A stretch of 64,000 nucleotides of DNA from Deltaproteobacteria bacterium (GTDB taxonomy: Bacteria > Myxococcota > Kuafuiibacteriia > Kuafuiibacteriales > Kuafuiibacteriaceae), in contig JACKEN010000009.1 in assembly GCA_020632995.1 (NCBI GenBank), positions 186,001-250,000 of the forward strand, read 5' to 3'. Shown piece after piece: positions 50,299-59,018 of the stretch (positions are counted from its first letter, which is position 1; each line of letters opens with the position of its first letter). A program made the position numbers and the translations under genes. Under the pieces are notes generated by a model. That model made no database searches and was not told the DNA's origin. It saw only the letters and a program-made list of their open reading frames with translations.

Positions 50299-51524
50299 TG
50301 GGCGCGCGCAGTCGACACACCCGTCGTCGGGGCCGCCGGGGCGCGTCCGCCCAGCGGCGTGGCGTGGCGCTGATCATGGTCATGGTCATCACCACGGTGC
50401 TGGCCGCGATCGCGGCCGACCTCGAGAACGAGACCCAGGTGAACATCCGGGCCGCGGCCAACGCCCGGGACGAGCTGCAAGCCCACTTTCACGCCCGGAG
50501 CGCGCTCGAGCTGGAGCTGTTCGTGCTCCGCTTCCAGAGCATGATCAAGGGCGTGCTCGGGAACTTCATCCCGGTGCCCCTCTTCGAGCTGTCGGGGGTG
50601 CTGGTGAGCTCGGACACCATGAAGGGCCTGCTCAGCGGGGACGGCCCCCACCACGAGGACGAGGCCAAGAAGGGGAGCTACGCCCTGAACCAGCCCTTCG
50701 GCGACTTCCAGGGCTCGTTCTGGATCGAGGAGGTGGTCGACGAGAACCGCAAGATCAACCTCAACAGCGAGGGGTTCGGCGTGGGCTGCCAGAACTTCAT
50801 GCACCTGTTGATGGCCGCGGTGTTCGACGACCCCAAGTACGACGTCCTGTTCGAGAACCTCGGCGACTCGCGCGACCCCATCCGGAACCGGCTCGAGGTC
50901 ATCGCGAACATCACCGACTGGGTGGACGGCAACGACACCGTCGACCCGGTCTGCATCATCACCCAGGACACGTCGGGCAGCGGGCCCTCCGAGGACACCC
51001 GCTACAACCACCTGCCCTACAACGCGAACTACAAGCCCAAGAACGGCATGCTGGACTCGCTCGCCGAGCTCCGGCTGGTGCCCGGGGTCAACGACGCGTT
51101 CATGCGCCTGTTCGCCCGCTACTTCACGGTGTGGAGCGACACCGCGGGCATCTCGATGCAGACCGCCGACCCCTGGATGATCCAGGCGGTGATCCGCGCG
51201 ATCCAGGTGGGCCCGCCCCAGCCGGGCGACGCCGAGAAGTTCCAGAAGTTCGAGCAGGAGCGCGCCCTGATGATGGCGATGCCCCCGCCCCTCAACAAGC
51301 TGTCGATGCCGGTGTTCAAGCAGCTCCTGCAGTCGGCCCAGATCCCCTATGACGATGCCAAGCTGACCCAGCTGGATCAGAAGAAGTTCATCCGTTTCGA
51401 CGACATCTCCAGCGTGTACCGGATCACCGCAGTGGGTCGGGTCAACGACGCGTCCAGCAAGATCACCATCGTGTGGCGCGACAACCGGGCCCAGGGCGAG
51501 ATCTACTACTGGAGAGAGGAATAG
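50298..51524 (+). CDS. gspK: Minor pseudopilin GspK (tip)
   Basis: A 408-residue protein with a long basic leader (RSRHTRRRGRRGASAQRRG) and helix VALIMVMVITTVLAAIAADL. As is normal for GspK, there is no Glu at +5. The globular head has the family pattern (SFWIEEVVDENRKINLNSEG, NITDWVDGNDTVDP, LDSLAELRLVPGVND in parts). GspK caps the pseudopilus. ATGA overlap with gspJ. Confidence 0.9.
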   Translation: MGARSRHTRRRGRRGASAQRRGVALIMVMVITTVLAAIAADLENETQVNIRAAANARDELQAHFHARSALELELFVLRFQSMIKGVLGNFIPVPLFELSGVLVSSDTMKGLLSGDGPHHEDEAKKGSYALNQPFGDFQGSFWIEEVVDENRKINLNSEGFGVGCQNFMHLLMAAVFDDPKYDVLFENLGDSRDPIRNRLEVIANITDWVDGNDTVDPVCIITQDTSGSGPSEDTRYNHLPYNANYKPKNGMLDSLAELRLVPGVNDAFMRLFARYFTVWSDTAGISMQTADPWMIQAVIRAIQVGPPQPGDAEKFQKFEQERALMMAMPPPLNKLSMPVFKQLLQSAQIPYDDAKLTQLDQKKFIRFDDISSVYRITAVGRVNDASSKITIVWRDNRAQGEIYYWREE

Positions 51525-51530
51525 CGAGTC

Positions 51531-53183
51531 ATGCCCTCACACATCCTCGGAATCGATCTGGGCTCGTGGTCCGTGAAAGCGGTCCTGCTCGAGTCCACCT
51601 TCCGCGGGCACCGCGTAGAAGGGGTGCGGGAGGTCCCGCTCAGCCCCGGCGGCGCGGAGACCAAGTCCGAGCGCCAGCTGGAGGCCCTGCAGGAGCTCCT
51701 GGTGGTCACCGGCTTCAAGGCCGACACCCAGATCGCGGCCCTGCCGGGCGAGCTGGCCAGCACCCGCTTCGTCAACCTGCCCTTCTCCGACCCCAAGAAG
51801 GTGGAGGCCACCATCGGGGGCGAGCTGGCCGACCTGCTCCCCTTCGACGTCATGGACGCGGTGTACGACCACCAGGTCCAGGCCAAGCGCCCCGACGGCT
51901 CCACCCTGTCCATCTGCGGCGCAGCCCAGCGGCACCTGGTGCGCGAGCACCTCGACACCCTGAAGGAGGGCGACGTCGACCCGCGCTTCCTGCCGATCGA
52001 CGTCCTGCAGCTCTACAACCTCTACACCCACTTCCTGCAGCAGGACTCCTCCAAGGCCGAGGCCCCCGGCCAGGCCTCCGAGGACGCAGGCACCTTCGTG
52101 GTGGCCACCCCCGACGCGCCCCCCGACGGGCGCCTGGTGGTGGACATCGGCCATGAGCGCACCCTGGTCTGCGCGTGCGGCGACGAGGGCATCGTGCACG
52201 CCCGGGTGCTGCGCGCGGGCGGCCGCGACGTGACCCAGGCGATCGCCGAGGCCTACCAGCTCGACTGGGCGGCGGCCGAGGACGGCAAGCACGAGGAGGC
52301 CCTGGTGGTGGCGTCGCGCTACCCCGCCTCCTCCGACGAGTCGCAGAAGATGAGCGAGGTGTGCTCGCTCGGCCTGAAGCCCCTGGTGCGGGAGCTCCGG
52401 CGCACGCTGCAAGCCATCCGGCGCGAGAAGCGCATCCGGGTGGCCCGCATCGACCTCGTGGGCGGCGGCTCGCGCATCCGCAACCTCGCCCCCTACCTGG
52501 CCGAGCAGCTCAACGTGCCGGTGGCCCAGGGCATCGCGGTCGAGCAGAGCGTGGAGCGCCTGATCGACGGCCGGCGGCGCCCCGCCTACGCGTGCGCGAT
52601 GGCCCTGGCGCTCCGCGCCACGTCGGACGCGCCGGTGTCCCGCGTCGACCTGCGCAAGGGCGAGCTGTCCTTCGCGGGCCAGCTCCAGAACCTGAGGAAG
52701 CGCATCCCCGCCATCGCGATCGGCGCGGCGGTGATGCTGGTGCTGGCCGGCATCAACGTGGCGGTGCGCTATCACCTGGTGTCGAAGCGCGAGGCGGCGG
52801 TGGACGAGCAGTTCTGCGCCATCACCCAAGAGGTGGTGGGCCGCCGGATCTGTGAGCCGGCCATCGCGCTCTCGGTGCTGCGGCAGCCGACGAGCGAGCT
52901 GGGCTCCTTCAAGATCCCCGAGAAGTCCGCGTTTCGGGTGGCGGCCGAGATCTCGCACCGCTCGCCCAAGGACGTGGACGTGACCCTCACCGAGATGGAC
53001 CTGCGCCCCGACAAGGCGCGCATCGTGGGCACCACCGCCAGCTTCGACGCGGTGGACCAGATCGTGGGCGCCTACGCCGAGGACCCCTGCATGGAGAACA
53101 TCCGCAAGGGCAACCTCAACAAGCGCCCCGATGGCACCGGGGTGGAGTTCCAGCTGAGCATGGACCTGAGGTGCTCCCAATGA
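51531..53183 (+). CDS. gspL: Type II secretion assembly protein GspL (PilM-PilN-like fusion)
   Basis: A 550-residue protein. Residues 1-~365 are an actin-like ATPase-fold domain (ILGIDLGSWSVKAVLLESTF; RLVVDIGHERTLVCACGDEG; RIDLVGGGSRIRNLAPYLAE), like PilM. A membrane helix follows (IPAIAIGAAVMLVLAGINVAV), then a periplasmic ferredoxin-like part (DVDVTLTEMDLRPDKARIVG), like PilN. The cytoplasmic domain appears complete, with both phosphate-binding glycine motifs, unlike the shortened one of Vibrio GspL. It connects GspE to the periplasmic platform. Overlaps gspM by 4 bp. Confidence 0.85.
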   Translation: MPSHILGIDLGSWSVKAVLLESTFRGHRVEGVREVPLSPGGAETKSERQLEALQELLVVTGFKADTQIAALPGELASTRFVNLPFSDPKKVEATIGGELADLLPFDVMDAVYDHQVQAKRPDGSTLSICGAAQRHLVREHLDTLKEGDVDPRFLPIDVLQLYNLYTHFLQQDSSKAEAPGQASEDAGTFVVATPDAPPDGRLVVDIGHERTLVCACGDEGIVHARVLRAGGRDVTQAIAEAYQLDWAAAEDGKHEEALVVASRYPASSDESQKMSEVCSLGLKPLVRELRRTLQAIRREKRIRVARIDLVGGGSRIRNLAPYLAEQLNVPVAQGIAVEQSVERLIDGRRRPAYACAMALALRATSDAPVSRVDLRKGELSFAGQLQNLRKRIPAIAIGAAVMLVLAGINVAVRYHLVSKREAAVDEQFCAITQEVVGRRICEPAIALSVLRQPTSELGSFKIPEKSAFRVAAEISHRSPKDVDVTLTEMDLRPDKARIVGTTASFDAVDQIVGAYAEDPCMENIRKGNLNKRPDGTGVEFQLSMDLRCSQ

Positions 53184-53734
53184 AGGACCTGTTGAACCAG
53201 ATCGGGGTCGCGTTCGAGAACCTCTCGTCCCGCGAGCAAGGCCTGGTGGTGCTGATGAGCACCACCATCTTCGCCATGGTGCTCGGCTTCGGCGGGTACT
53301 TCGTGAACCGCGACCTCGCCAAGCGTGAGAAGCGCATCGAGGCCAAGGCCGAGAAGCTCGTCGAGATCGGCCAGCTCCGGAGCGACTACAAGCGCCGCCT
53401 GGCCGAGCAGAACCGGCTCGCGGGCGAGGTGCGCCGGAACAACAGCGTGCGCATCCTCAGCTACCTCGAGAACCTGAGCACCGCCGCCGGCCTCACCCTG
53501 AAGGGGGCCTCGGAGCGCCAGGGCGAGGCCACCGGCTCCGACGCGGTGAAGGAGGAGGCGGCCGAGGTCCGCATCGACGACGTGAGCCTGGACCGGCTCT
53601 ATGACTTCCTGCGCCGCATCGAAGAAGGCAACCCGCTGGTGAAGGTGCGCCGAGTCAAGATCAAGACCCGCTTCGACAACAAGCAGCGCCTCGACGCTGT
53701 GGTCACGGTGGGGACCTACAAGACGACGAGCTGA
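53180..53734 (+). CDS. gspM: Type II secretion protein GspM
   Basis: A 184-residue bitopic protein: short cytoplasmic start (MKDLLNQIGVAFENLSSREQ), helix GLVVLMSTTIFAMVLGFGGYF, coiled coil (KREKRIEAKAEKLVEIGQLR), and a periplasmic ferredoxin-like domain (VSLDRLYDFLRRIEEGNPLV). It dimerises and partners GspL. The start overlaps the gspL stop (ATGA). Confidence 0.9.
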   Translation: MKDLLNQIGVAFENLSSREQGLVVLMSTTIFAMVLGFGGYFVNRDLAKREKRIEAKAEKLVEIGQLRSDYKRRLAEQNRLAGEVRRNNSVRILSYLENLSTAAGLTLKGASERQGEATGSDAVKEEAAEVRIDDVSLDRLYDFLRRIEEGNPLVKVRRVKIKTRFDNKQRLDAVVTVGTYKTTS

Positions 53735-53741
53735 CCAAGCA

Positions 53742-54623
53742 ATGAACGTGCTCAAGTACATCGGCTTCGCCGCCTTCTTCGTGGTGGCCTTCATCGTGAG
53801 CCTCTACCTCACGTTCCCGTGGGACGCGGCCAAGGACTTCGCCCTGCAGCAGGCCTCGAAGGCCACCGGGATGGAGCTGCACGCCAAGTCCCTCGAGCCC
53901 AGCTGGATCACCGGGGTGGTGGCGAAGGACCTCGAGATCCGCACCCCCAGCCTCGAGGAGCCGATCAGCCTGGCCGAGGTGAAGGCGCGTGGGCACATCC
54001 TGCCCCTCCTCACCGGCGGGCGCGGGGTCACCGCGGACCTCCCCATCGCGCAAGGCACCGTGCACGCCGATGTGGTGGACTCCTCCGATCGCACCCAGCT
54101 CGAGGCGGAGCTGAAGGGCATCCAGATCGCGCTCGTGCCCGGCCTGCAGGACGCGATCGGCGTGCCGCTCACCGGCAAGCTCGATCTGGACGCGGACCTC
54201 GACCTCGACAAGGCCAAGCCCGAGGCGTCGTCCGGCACCATCAAGATCGCCGGTGCGGGCCTCGAGCTGTTGAAGGGCGGCAAGGTGGCCGGCATGACCC
54301 TCCCCTTCGAGCTGTCGATCGGGGACTTCTCCTGGACCATCCCGATCACCGAGGGGAAGGCCAAGCTCGACAAGCTCGGCATCAAGGGTGACAGCGTGGA
54401 GCTGGAGCTCGACGGCACCCTCACCCTGAACGCCGACCTGTCCCGCAGCGTCCCGAACCTCGTGGTGAAGTTCAAGCCGACCGAGGCTTTCCTCAAGAAG
54501 GAGCCCCTGCTGAACGCCCTGCTCGCGAACATCAACCGGGCCAAGGGGAGCGACGGCTTCTACGCCTACACCCTCACCGGGAGCCTGAAGCACCCCCGCT
54601 TCGCGATGCGCCGCGGGGGCTGA
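53742..54623 (+). CDS. gspN: Type II secretion protein GspN
   Basis: A 293-residue protein with one N-terminal helix (IGFAAFFVVAFIVSLYLTFP) and a periplasmic domain made of repeated beta strands, with the family phrase GMELHAKSLEPSWITGVVAK and DLDADLDLDKAKPEASSGTI. This belongs to the large-GspN family found in delta-type proteobacteria and myxobacteria, where N closes the operon. Its precise role in secretion is not known. Seven bp after gspM. Confidence 0.85.
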   Translation: MNVLKYIGFAAFFVVAFIVSLYLTFPWDAAKDFALQQASKATGMELHAKSLEPSWITGVVAKDLEIRTPSLEEPISLAEVKARGHILPLLTGGRGVTADLPIAQGTVHADVVDSSDRTQLEAELKGIQIALVPGLQDAIGVPLTGKLDLDADLDLDKAKPEASSGTIKIAGAGLELLKGGKVAGMTLPFELSIGDFSWTIPITEGKAKLDKLGIKGDSVELELDGTLTLNADLSRSVPNLVVKFKPTEAFLKKEPLLNALLANINRAKGSDGFYAYTLTGSLKHPRFAMRRGG

Positions 54624-54626
54624 GAC

Positions 54627-54953
54627 ATGCGCGCCCTCCTCCTCGCCGCGTGCCTGCTCGGCTCGTCGCCAGATGCGGCTCCGCAGCGAGCGGCCGGCGC
54701 GGTGACCACCACCTCCACCACCCCCATCCCGATGCGCTTCGACGACGCGTTCATCCGTGCGCGGGGCGAGGACCTGGTGGCCCGAGGCGAGGGGGTGGAG
54801 CGCCCCATCCTCGCCGAGTGGTGGTTCTGGGGCCTGGTCGCGGCGGCCGCGGCCGGGGTGGTGGTGACCGGGGTGGTGCTGTCGTCCGGCGGCGCCTTCG
54901 TGCCCGAGGGCGAGCTGGGCAGCAGCAAGACCTCGGACTGGGGGCGCTTCTGA
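54627..54953 (+). CDS. Small envelope protein with signal peptide and C-terminal membrane helix
   Basis: A 108-residue protein starting 3 bp after gspN. Short signal-like N-terminus (MRALLLAACLLGSS), then a Thr-rich stretch, a conserved-looking charged part (MRFDDAFIRARGEDLVARGE) and one helix (WWFWGLVAAAAAGVVVTGVV). No domain recognised. Position at the end of the gsp operon, with no gap on either side, suggests an accessory secretion or envelope function. Confidence 0.65.
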   Translation: MRALLLAACLLGSSPDAAPQRAAGAVTTTSTTPIPMRFDDAFIRARGEDLVARGEGVERPILAEWWFWGLVAAAAAGVVVTGVVLSSGGAFVPEGELGSSKTSDWGRF

Positions 54954-55345
54954 TGCGGCGCGCCCCCCTCCTGGTCCTCGCCGCCACCCTGGTCAACCTG
55001 GCCTGCGATCCCGACGACTGCGAGCAGCGGCCCGCGAGCTTCCAGCTCGACCTGGAGTTCGAGGACAAGGGCCCACCCTCTCCCGCCGTGATGATCCGGG
55101 TCGACGTAGCCTACGGCACCGAGCGCCGCCGCCGCTTCTTCGAGGTGGGCGAGGCGCTGCAAGACAACTTCACCTCGCTCGGAGTCGAGCTCGACCCCGC
55201 GCCCACCGTCGAGACCCAGGTGGACGTCACGGTGGCCGCCTACCCGAGCACCAGCACCACGACCCGCGTGCTGGGTGAGGTCTCCCAGACCCTCGAGGTG
55301 GATCCGAACGGATGCAACCGGTTCCGGCTGGAGCTGGAGATCTGA
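54953..55345 (+). CDS. Small lipoprotein at the end of the gsp operon
   Basis: A 130-residue protein with lipobox LVNLAC (LLVLAATLVNLACDPDD). The mature part looks like a small beta domain (FQLDLEFEDKGPPSPAVMIR, ETQVDVTVAAYPSTSTTTRV, FRLELEI). The ATG overlaps the previous stop. A pilotin for the GspD secretin would be a small lipoprotein in such a place, but it shows no recognisable similarity to GspS/AspS, so that idea is only a suggestion. Confidence 0.65.
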   Translation: MRRAPLLVLAATLVNLACDPDDCEQRPASFQLDLEFEDKGPPSPAVMIRVDVAYGTERRRRFFEVGEALQDNFTSLGVELDPAPTVETQVDVTVAAYPSTSTTTRVLGEVSQTLEVDPNGCNRFRLELEI

Positions 55346-55382
55346 AGGCGCCGCGCGCGGCGGCGTGCGGGTGCCGAGATGC

Positions 55383-55398
55383 GACGGCGTGCGCCGTC
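55383..55398 (+). terminator. Hairpin after the gsp operon
   Basis: GACGGC-GTGC-GCCGTC, six perfect GC-rich pairs with a 4-base loop, 38 bp downstream of the last gene of the secretion operon. No T-run follows. Likely transcript end or mRNA-stabilising structure. Confidence 0.4.
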
Positions 55399-55427
55399 AA
55401 GCCCCGCATCCCCGACCCCGCCCCACA

Positions 55428-55456
55428 TTGACAGCATCCCAGGCGACCCGGACCCT
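55428..55456 (+). promoter_or_regulatory. Possible sigma-70 promoter of the Cys-rich peptide gene
   Basis: A perfect -35 box TTGACA (55428-55433), conspicuous in this GC-rich background, is followed after 17 bp by the weak GACCCT (55451-55456). It lies just before the ATG at 55464, so transcription would begin at or next to the start codon. The -10 is poor, so this is tentative. Confidence 0.3.
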
Positions 55457-55463
55457 GCCCGGC

Positions 55464-55775
55464 ATGAAGAAGCTCCTCAGCAGTCTCACCCTCGCCCTGT
55501 CCTTCGCCGCGTTCTCCTCCGTCGCCCTCGCGGGCGACAACGCGATCATCTGCAAGTCGGACAGCACCGGCGCGTGCAAGGGCCGGCAGTACTGCTGCTA
55601 CAAGGGCAGCGAGTCGGACGGCGACAAGTACTGCAAGAACCTCGGCTGCGTGCGCGGGGGCACCAGCTCCTGCCCCACCGCGGCCAACGTGTCGAGCTGC
55701 GGCACCCGCGACAAGGCCTCCGAGCTGGACCTGCCCTGGTGCATCGACCCCGCGATCGCCCTCGACCTCGAGTAG
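55464..55775 (+). CDS. Small secreted Cys-rich protein
   Basis: A 103-residue protein with a textbook Sec signal peptide (KKLLSSLTLALSFAAFSSVALA). The ~80-residue mature part holds nine Cys (IICKSDSTGACKGRQYCCYK and onward), several in CC and C-x-x-C spacing. The pattern suggests a compact disulfide-bonded fold, but I do not recognise the family. The odd number of Cys leaves one free or used between molecules. Located just after the type II secretion operon, it is a natural candidate substrate; that is inference. Confidence 0.7.
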   Translation: MKKLLSSLTLALSFAAFSSVALAGDNAIICKSDSTGACKGRQYCCYKGSESDGDKYCKNLGCVRGGTSSCPTAANVSSCGTRDKASELDLPWCIDPAIALDLE

Positions 55776-55798
55776 GTCGACGCCCGGGCGCCGGGGGC

Positions 55799-56698
55799 TC
55801 AGTCCACCGGCGCCTGCTTCTGCGTCTTCATCGACGTGAGGTACGCGATGATGTCGTCCGCGATGCGCTCGCGGCGGGGCAACAGGCGCGGCAGCCCAGG
55901 CATCGCGGTGCGGGCCCGCACCGACGTCGGGTCGAGCAGCCAGCGCCGCAGCCAGTCCGGCTGCAGGTACTCGGTGACGCTGGTCGGGTAGTTCAGCTCC
56001 GGCCCGACCCGCCCGCCGACCCCGTTCACGGAGTGGCAGGCCACGCAGTGGGTCTTGAAGCGCTCGTAGCCCTTCTTCGCCTGGAGCGACGCGCCGAGCG
56101 GAGGCTCCGCCGCCGACAGCGCGGTGGGCTCGTCCACCGACTCCACCGCCTCGACCTGATACGGCCAGCCCTTGGCCCCGGTCTCCTGCAGCTCGGGCGC
56201 CTTCAGGTTGTCCCACACGAGGTAGTAGGGCCCCAGCGGGACCGGGTGCCCGTCGCGGTTGGTGATCTCGAAGCGCGGTTGATCCGCGCGGCGGTGCGCG
56301 AGGAGCGGCTGGTACCGCAATATGCGTTGCACCTTGACCAGCGACTTGTAGCCATCGGCGCAGTGGAACACCACCGCGTCCCGCGAGCGCCAGGACGGCC
56401 CGTAGGCCGCGTCGAGCACCGGCACGAGGGGCGTCGCGTCGAAGCGCAGCTGCGCCGCGCTCAGGGGCTCCTTCACCTCGACCAGCTGCTCGGCCGCGAC
56501 CGAGCCCGGCCCGCGCGCGAACTTCCCCGTGTCCTTGGCGCCGTCGCGGATGACGACCAGAGGCGGCCGCTCCGCCCGAGCGTCGCTCGCGCTCGCCACC
56601 ACGCCCCCCACCGTCGTCGCCAACAGCAACACCCTCACGGGTGAAGAGGCGGCGGGCGCGCGGGGGGCCCAGGAGTCCGAGCCAGGCATGTGAGTCAT
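55799..56698 (-). CDS. Periplasmic monohaem cytochrome c protein with an N-terminal oxidoreductase-like domain
   Basis: About 299 residues from the ATG at 56698. A signal/anchor (VRVLLLATTVGGVVASASDARA) precedes a ~150-residue domain (VVFHCADGYKSLVKVQRILR; DGHPVPLGPYYLVWDNLKAP), which resembles domains found in molybdo-oxidoreductase partner cytochromes. The cytochrome c domain follows, with haem site THCVACHSVNGVGG and axial Met in TAMPGLPRL. It accepts electrons in the periplasm. The molybdopterin oxidoreductase gene lies 106 bp upstream on the same strand; the two may form an electron pair, though that enzyme has no signal peptide. Confidence 0.75.
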   Translation of the reverse strand: MTHMPGSDSWAPRAPAASSPVRVLLLATTVGGVVASASDARAERPPLVVIRDGAKDTGKFARGPGSVAAEQLVEVKEPLSAAQLRFDATPLVPVLDAAYGPSWRSRDAVVFHCADGYKSLVKVQRILRYQPLLAHRRADQPRFEITNRDGHPVPLGPYYLVWDNLKAPELQETGAKGWPYQVEAVESVDEPTALSAAEPPLGASLQAKKGYERFKTHCVACHSVNGVGGRVGPELNYPTSVTEYLQPDWLRRWLLDPTSVRARTAMPGLPRLLPRRERIADDIIAYLTSMKTQKQAPVD

Positions 56699-56765
56699 GG
56701 TGCGCCGACGCGGTGCGAAAGATCCAGCCGCAGACCGGCCGATGGTGATCACCTGTTTCAGAAAA

Positions 56766-56779
56766 TGAGCGCTCGTTCA
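56766..56779. promoter_or_regulatory. Near-palindrome resembling TetR-family operators
   Basis: TGAGCGCTCGTTCA pairs with itself at the outer TGA/TCA and the inner CG/CG (10 of 14 positions symmetric), the general form TGAxCG-N2-CGxTCA used by several TetR-type repressors. It lies in the 106-bp gap ahead of the cytochrome c gene, so that gene may be controlled apart from the upstream oxidoreductase. No tetR gene is in the window. Confidence 0.35.
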
Positions 56780-56804
56780 CGCTCCTGCGACGCAGGCGCA
56801 GCGC

Positions 56805-59018
56805 TCAGAGGCCGGACCAGGTCGGCTGCTGCGGGCCCGCCGCGACCTCGACCTCGACCTCGAGCGCGGTGAGGCGCGCCATCCCCGACAGCGGATCCAG
56901 GCGCTCCGGCCCGTCCCCCGCGAGGAGGTTCACGTTCACGCCCCGGGTCTTGTTGGCCACCGAGAGCCCAGGCGCGGCCTGGTGGCCCCACCCGTGCGGC
57001 AGCGCCACCGTGCCCGGCATCAGGTCCTCGAGGAGGCGCACCGGCACCCGGACGGTGGCCACCTCGGAGCGCACGTCGGCCAGCGCGCCGTCGGCCAGGC
57101 CCCGCGCCACCGCGTCGCGCGGGTGCATGTAGAGGTGGTTGGTGTCCGCCCCCGCGCCGGCCACGAACTCGGGCAGGTTGTGGGTCCACGAGTTGTGTGT
57201 CTTCACGTGACGTTTCGTAATGAGCCGCAGCGGGCGCGGCCCCGGAGTGGTCTCCTTCTCGTAGAGCGCTCCGAGCTCGGCCGCCCTGGCGAGGAGCCGC
57301 GGCGGGGCCAGGTTCACCTTCTCGTCGTCGGTCTGGACCCGCCGCCCGAGGAAGTCGCCGCCGGTGTGGGGCGGGCGCAAGCGACCATGCGGCGCCCTCA
57401 TGAGGGCCCCGAAGCTCCCCTGCCCCGTCACCCGCAACAACAACGACAGGAAGGTCTCCTCGGGCAGGGTCGGCCAGGCCAGCCCGTGGACCGACTGGTG
57501 AAAGCGCGCCGCCGTGGTCAACGCCACCTGCGCCACCTTCGAGCCGAACAGGTCGACGCCCGAGGCCGCGCAGAGGTCGAGGTAGATCGACGCCTCGTCC
57601 CGCTGCGCCCCGCGCCGCGCCTCCACCGGCAAGGTGGCCTGCAGGTACGGCGTGGTCTGGAGGCCGAGCATCAGCGGGAAGATGAAGGGGAGGTCCGCCC
57701 GCTGGTAGGGTGAGGTGCAGGGCAGCACGTAGTGGGCCATCGCCGCGGTCTCGGTGGGCAGGATGTCCAGCACCACGAGGAGCTCGAGCTGACCGAAGGC
57801 CTCCCGCAGGCGCCCCGCGTTGGCCATGGTGAGCAGCGGGTTGCCGCCGGTGACGAAGAGCGCCCGCACCTGGCCCGGCCCCTCGGTGAGGATCTCGTCG
57901 GCGAGGATCCCGCCCGGGAAGGCGTCGTTGACGCTCACGAAGTCGCCCACGCGCGAGCGGTCGGTGCGGGTGAGGACGCCGTTCTTCTTGCCGAAGGCGG
58001 GGAAGTCGATCACCCCGTTCCCCACCAGGGTGCCGCCCGGGCGGTCGAGGTTCCCGGTGATCGCGTTGATCACCTCCTGGAGCCAGAACGCGAGGGCGCC
58101 CTCACCCCCCATGTTGACCCCGGTCGAGCAGTACAGGGCCGCGCCATCCGCCTCGAGGTACTCGTCGACCAGGCGGCGCAACACACCTTGCTGGACGCCG
58201 GTCGCCCCCGCGCAGCGCTCCGGGCTCCACGCCTCGACCAGCGCCTCCACGTCGTCGAGCCCGCGCATGTACGCGGCCACCTTCGCCTCGTCCACCGCCC
58301 CGCGCCGCAGCACCTCATGGAGGAAGGCGAGGTAGAAGAACACGTCGGTGCCGGGGCGGATGAAGACGTGCTCCGAAGACACCTTGGCGGTCTCGGTGCG
58401 CCGCGGGTCCACCACCACCACCTTGCCGCCTCGCGCCTGGATCGCCTTGATGTGGGCCTGCGGGTTCGGGACCTGGACGAAGGACCACTTCGAGACCACC
58501 GGGTTGGCGCCCACGATGATCAGGTGCTTGATCCGCTCCACGTCGGGGAAGGGCTGGGTGAAGGGGAAGCCGTAGACCTCGTTCGCCACCGCGAACTTGT
58601 TCGAGCAGTCCTGGGTGGCGGAGGCGTACATGCTCTTCGAGCCGAGGCCGGTCATGAAGCCCTGGGCGAAGATCGGGTGGAGGACCGAGAACCCCGCCGC
58701 GGTGCCCACGTACATCGCCACGCTGTCCGGCCCGTGGGTGTCGACGATGCGCCGCACCGCGCCGCCGATGCCGCTGAGGGCGTCGTCCCACGTCGTCTTC
58801 ACCTGCAAGCCATCCTGCGTCCGCCTGAGCGGGTGCTCGAGCCGGTCGGGCGAGCCGTACATGAGGTGCTGCTTGAGCCCCTTGGGGCACGCGAAGCCGC
58901 CGGTGGCCACGTGCTGGGGGTCGGGGCGGGCGGCCACCACCCGGCCGCCCTCCACGTCGACCTCCAGCCCGCACAGGGACTCGCAGATGCGACAGAAGGT
59001 GTGTCGGGTCTCGGTCAT
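56805..59018 (-). CDS. Molybdopterin-dependent oxidoreductase with N-terminal [4Fe-4S] site
   Basis: A 737-residue protein. Cys9, Cys12, Cys16 (FCRICESLCGLEV) and Cys44 (GFACPKG) bind a [4Fe-4S] cluster. The body has the DMSO-reductase family folds (VGANPVVSKWSFVQVPNPQA; VDPRRTETAKVSSEHVFIRP; VTGGNPLLTMANAGRLREAF), and the C-terminal molybdopterin-binding domain contains THNSWTHNLPE and HGWGHQAAPGL. TQDCSNKF could supply the Mo-ligating Cys. No Tat signal, so it is cytoplasmic. Substrate unknown; the family includes formate dehydrogenases and many orphan enzymes. Its ATG overlaps the stop of the sigma-54 activator, so the regulator and enzyme share a transcript. Confidence 0.85.
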   Translation of the reverse strand: MTETRHTFCRICESLCGLEVDVEGGRVVAARPDPQHVATGGFACPKGLKQHLMYGSPDRLEHPLRRTQDGLQVKTTWDDALSGIGGAVRRIVDTHGPDSVAMYVGTAAGFSVLHPIFAQGFMTGLGSKSMYASATQDCSNKFAVANEVYGFPFTQPFPDVERIKHLIIVGANPVVSKWSFVQVPNPQAHIKAIQARGGKVVVVDPRRTETAKVSSEHVFIRPGTDVFFYLAFLHEVLRRGAVDEAKVAAYMRGLDDVEALVEAWSPERCAGATGVQQGVLRRLVDEYLEADGAALYCSTGVNMGGEGALAFWLQEVINAITGNLDRPGGTLVGNGVIDFPAFGKKNGVLTRTDRSRVGDFVSVNDAFPGGILADEILTEGPGQVRALFVTGGNPLLTMANAGRLREAFGQLELLVVLDILPTETAAMAHYVLPCTSPYQRADLPFIFPLMLGLQTTPYLQATLPVEARRGAQRDEASIYLDLCAASGVDLFGSKVAQVALTTAARFHQSVHGLAWPTLPEETFLSLLLRVTGQGSFGALMRAPHGRLRPPHTGGDFLGRRVQTDDEKVNLAPPRLLARAAELGALYEKETTPGPRPLRLITKRHVKTHNSWTHNLPEFVAGAGADTNHLYMHPRDAVARGLADGALADVRSEVATVRVPVRLLEDLMPGTVALPHGWGHQAAPGLSVANKTRGVNVNLLAGDGPERLDPLSGMARLTALEVEVEVAAGPQQPTWSGL

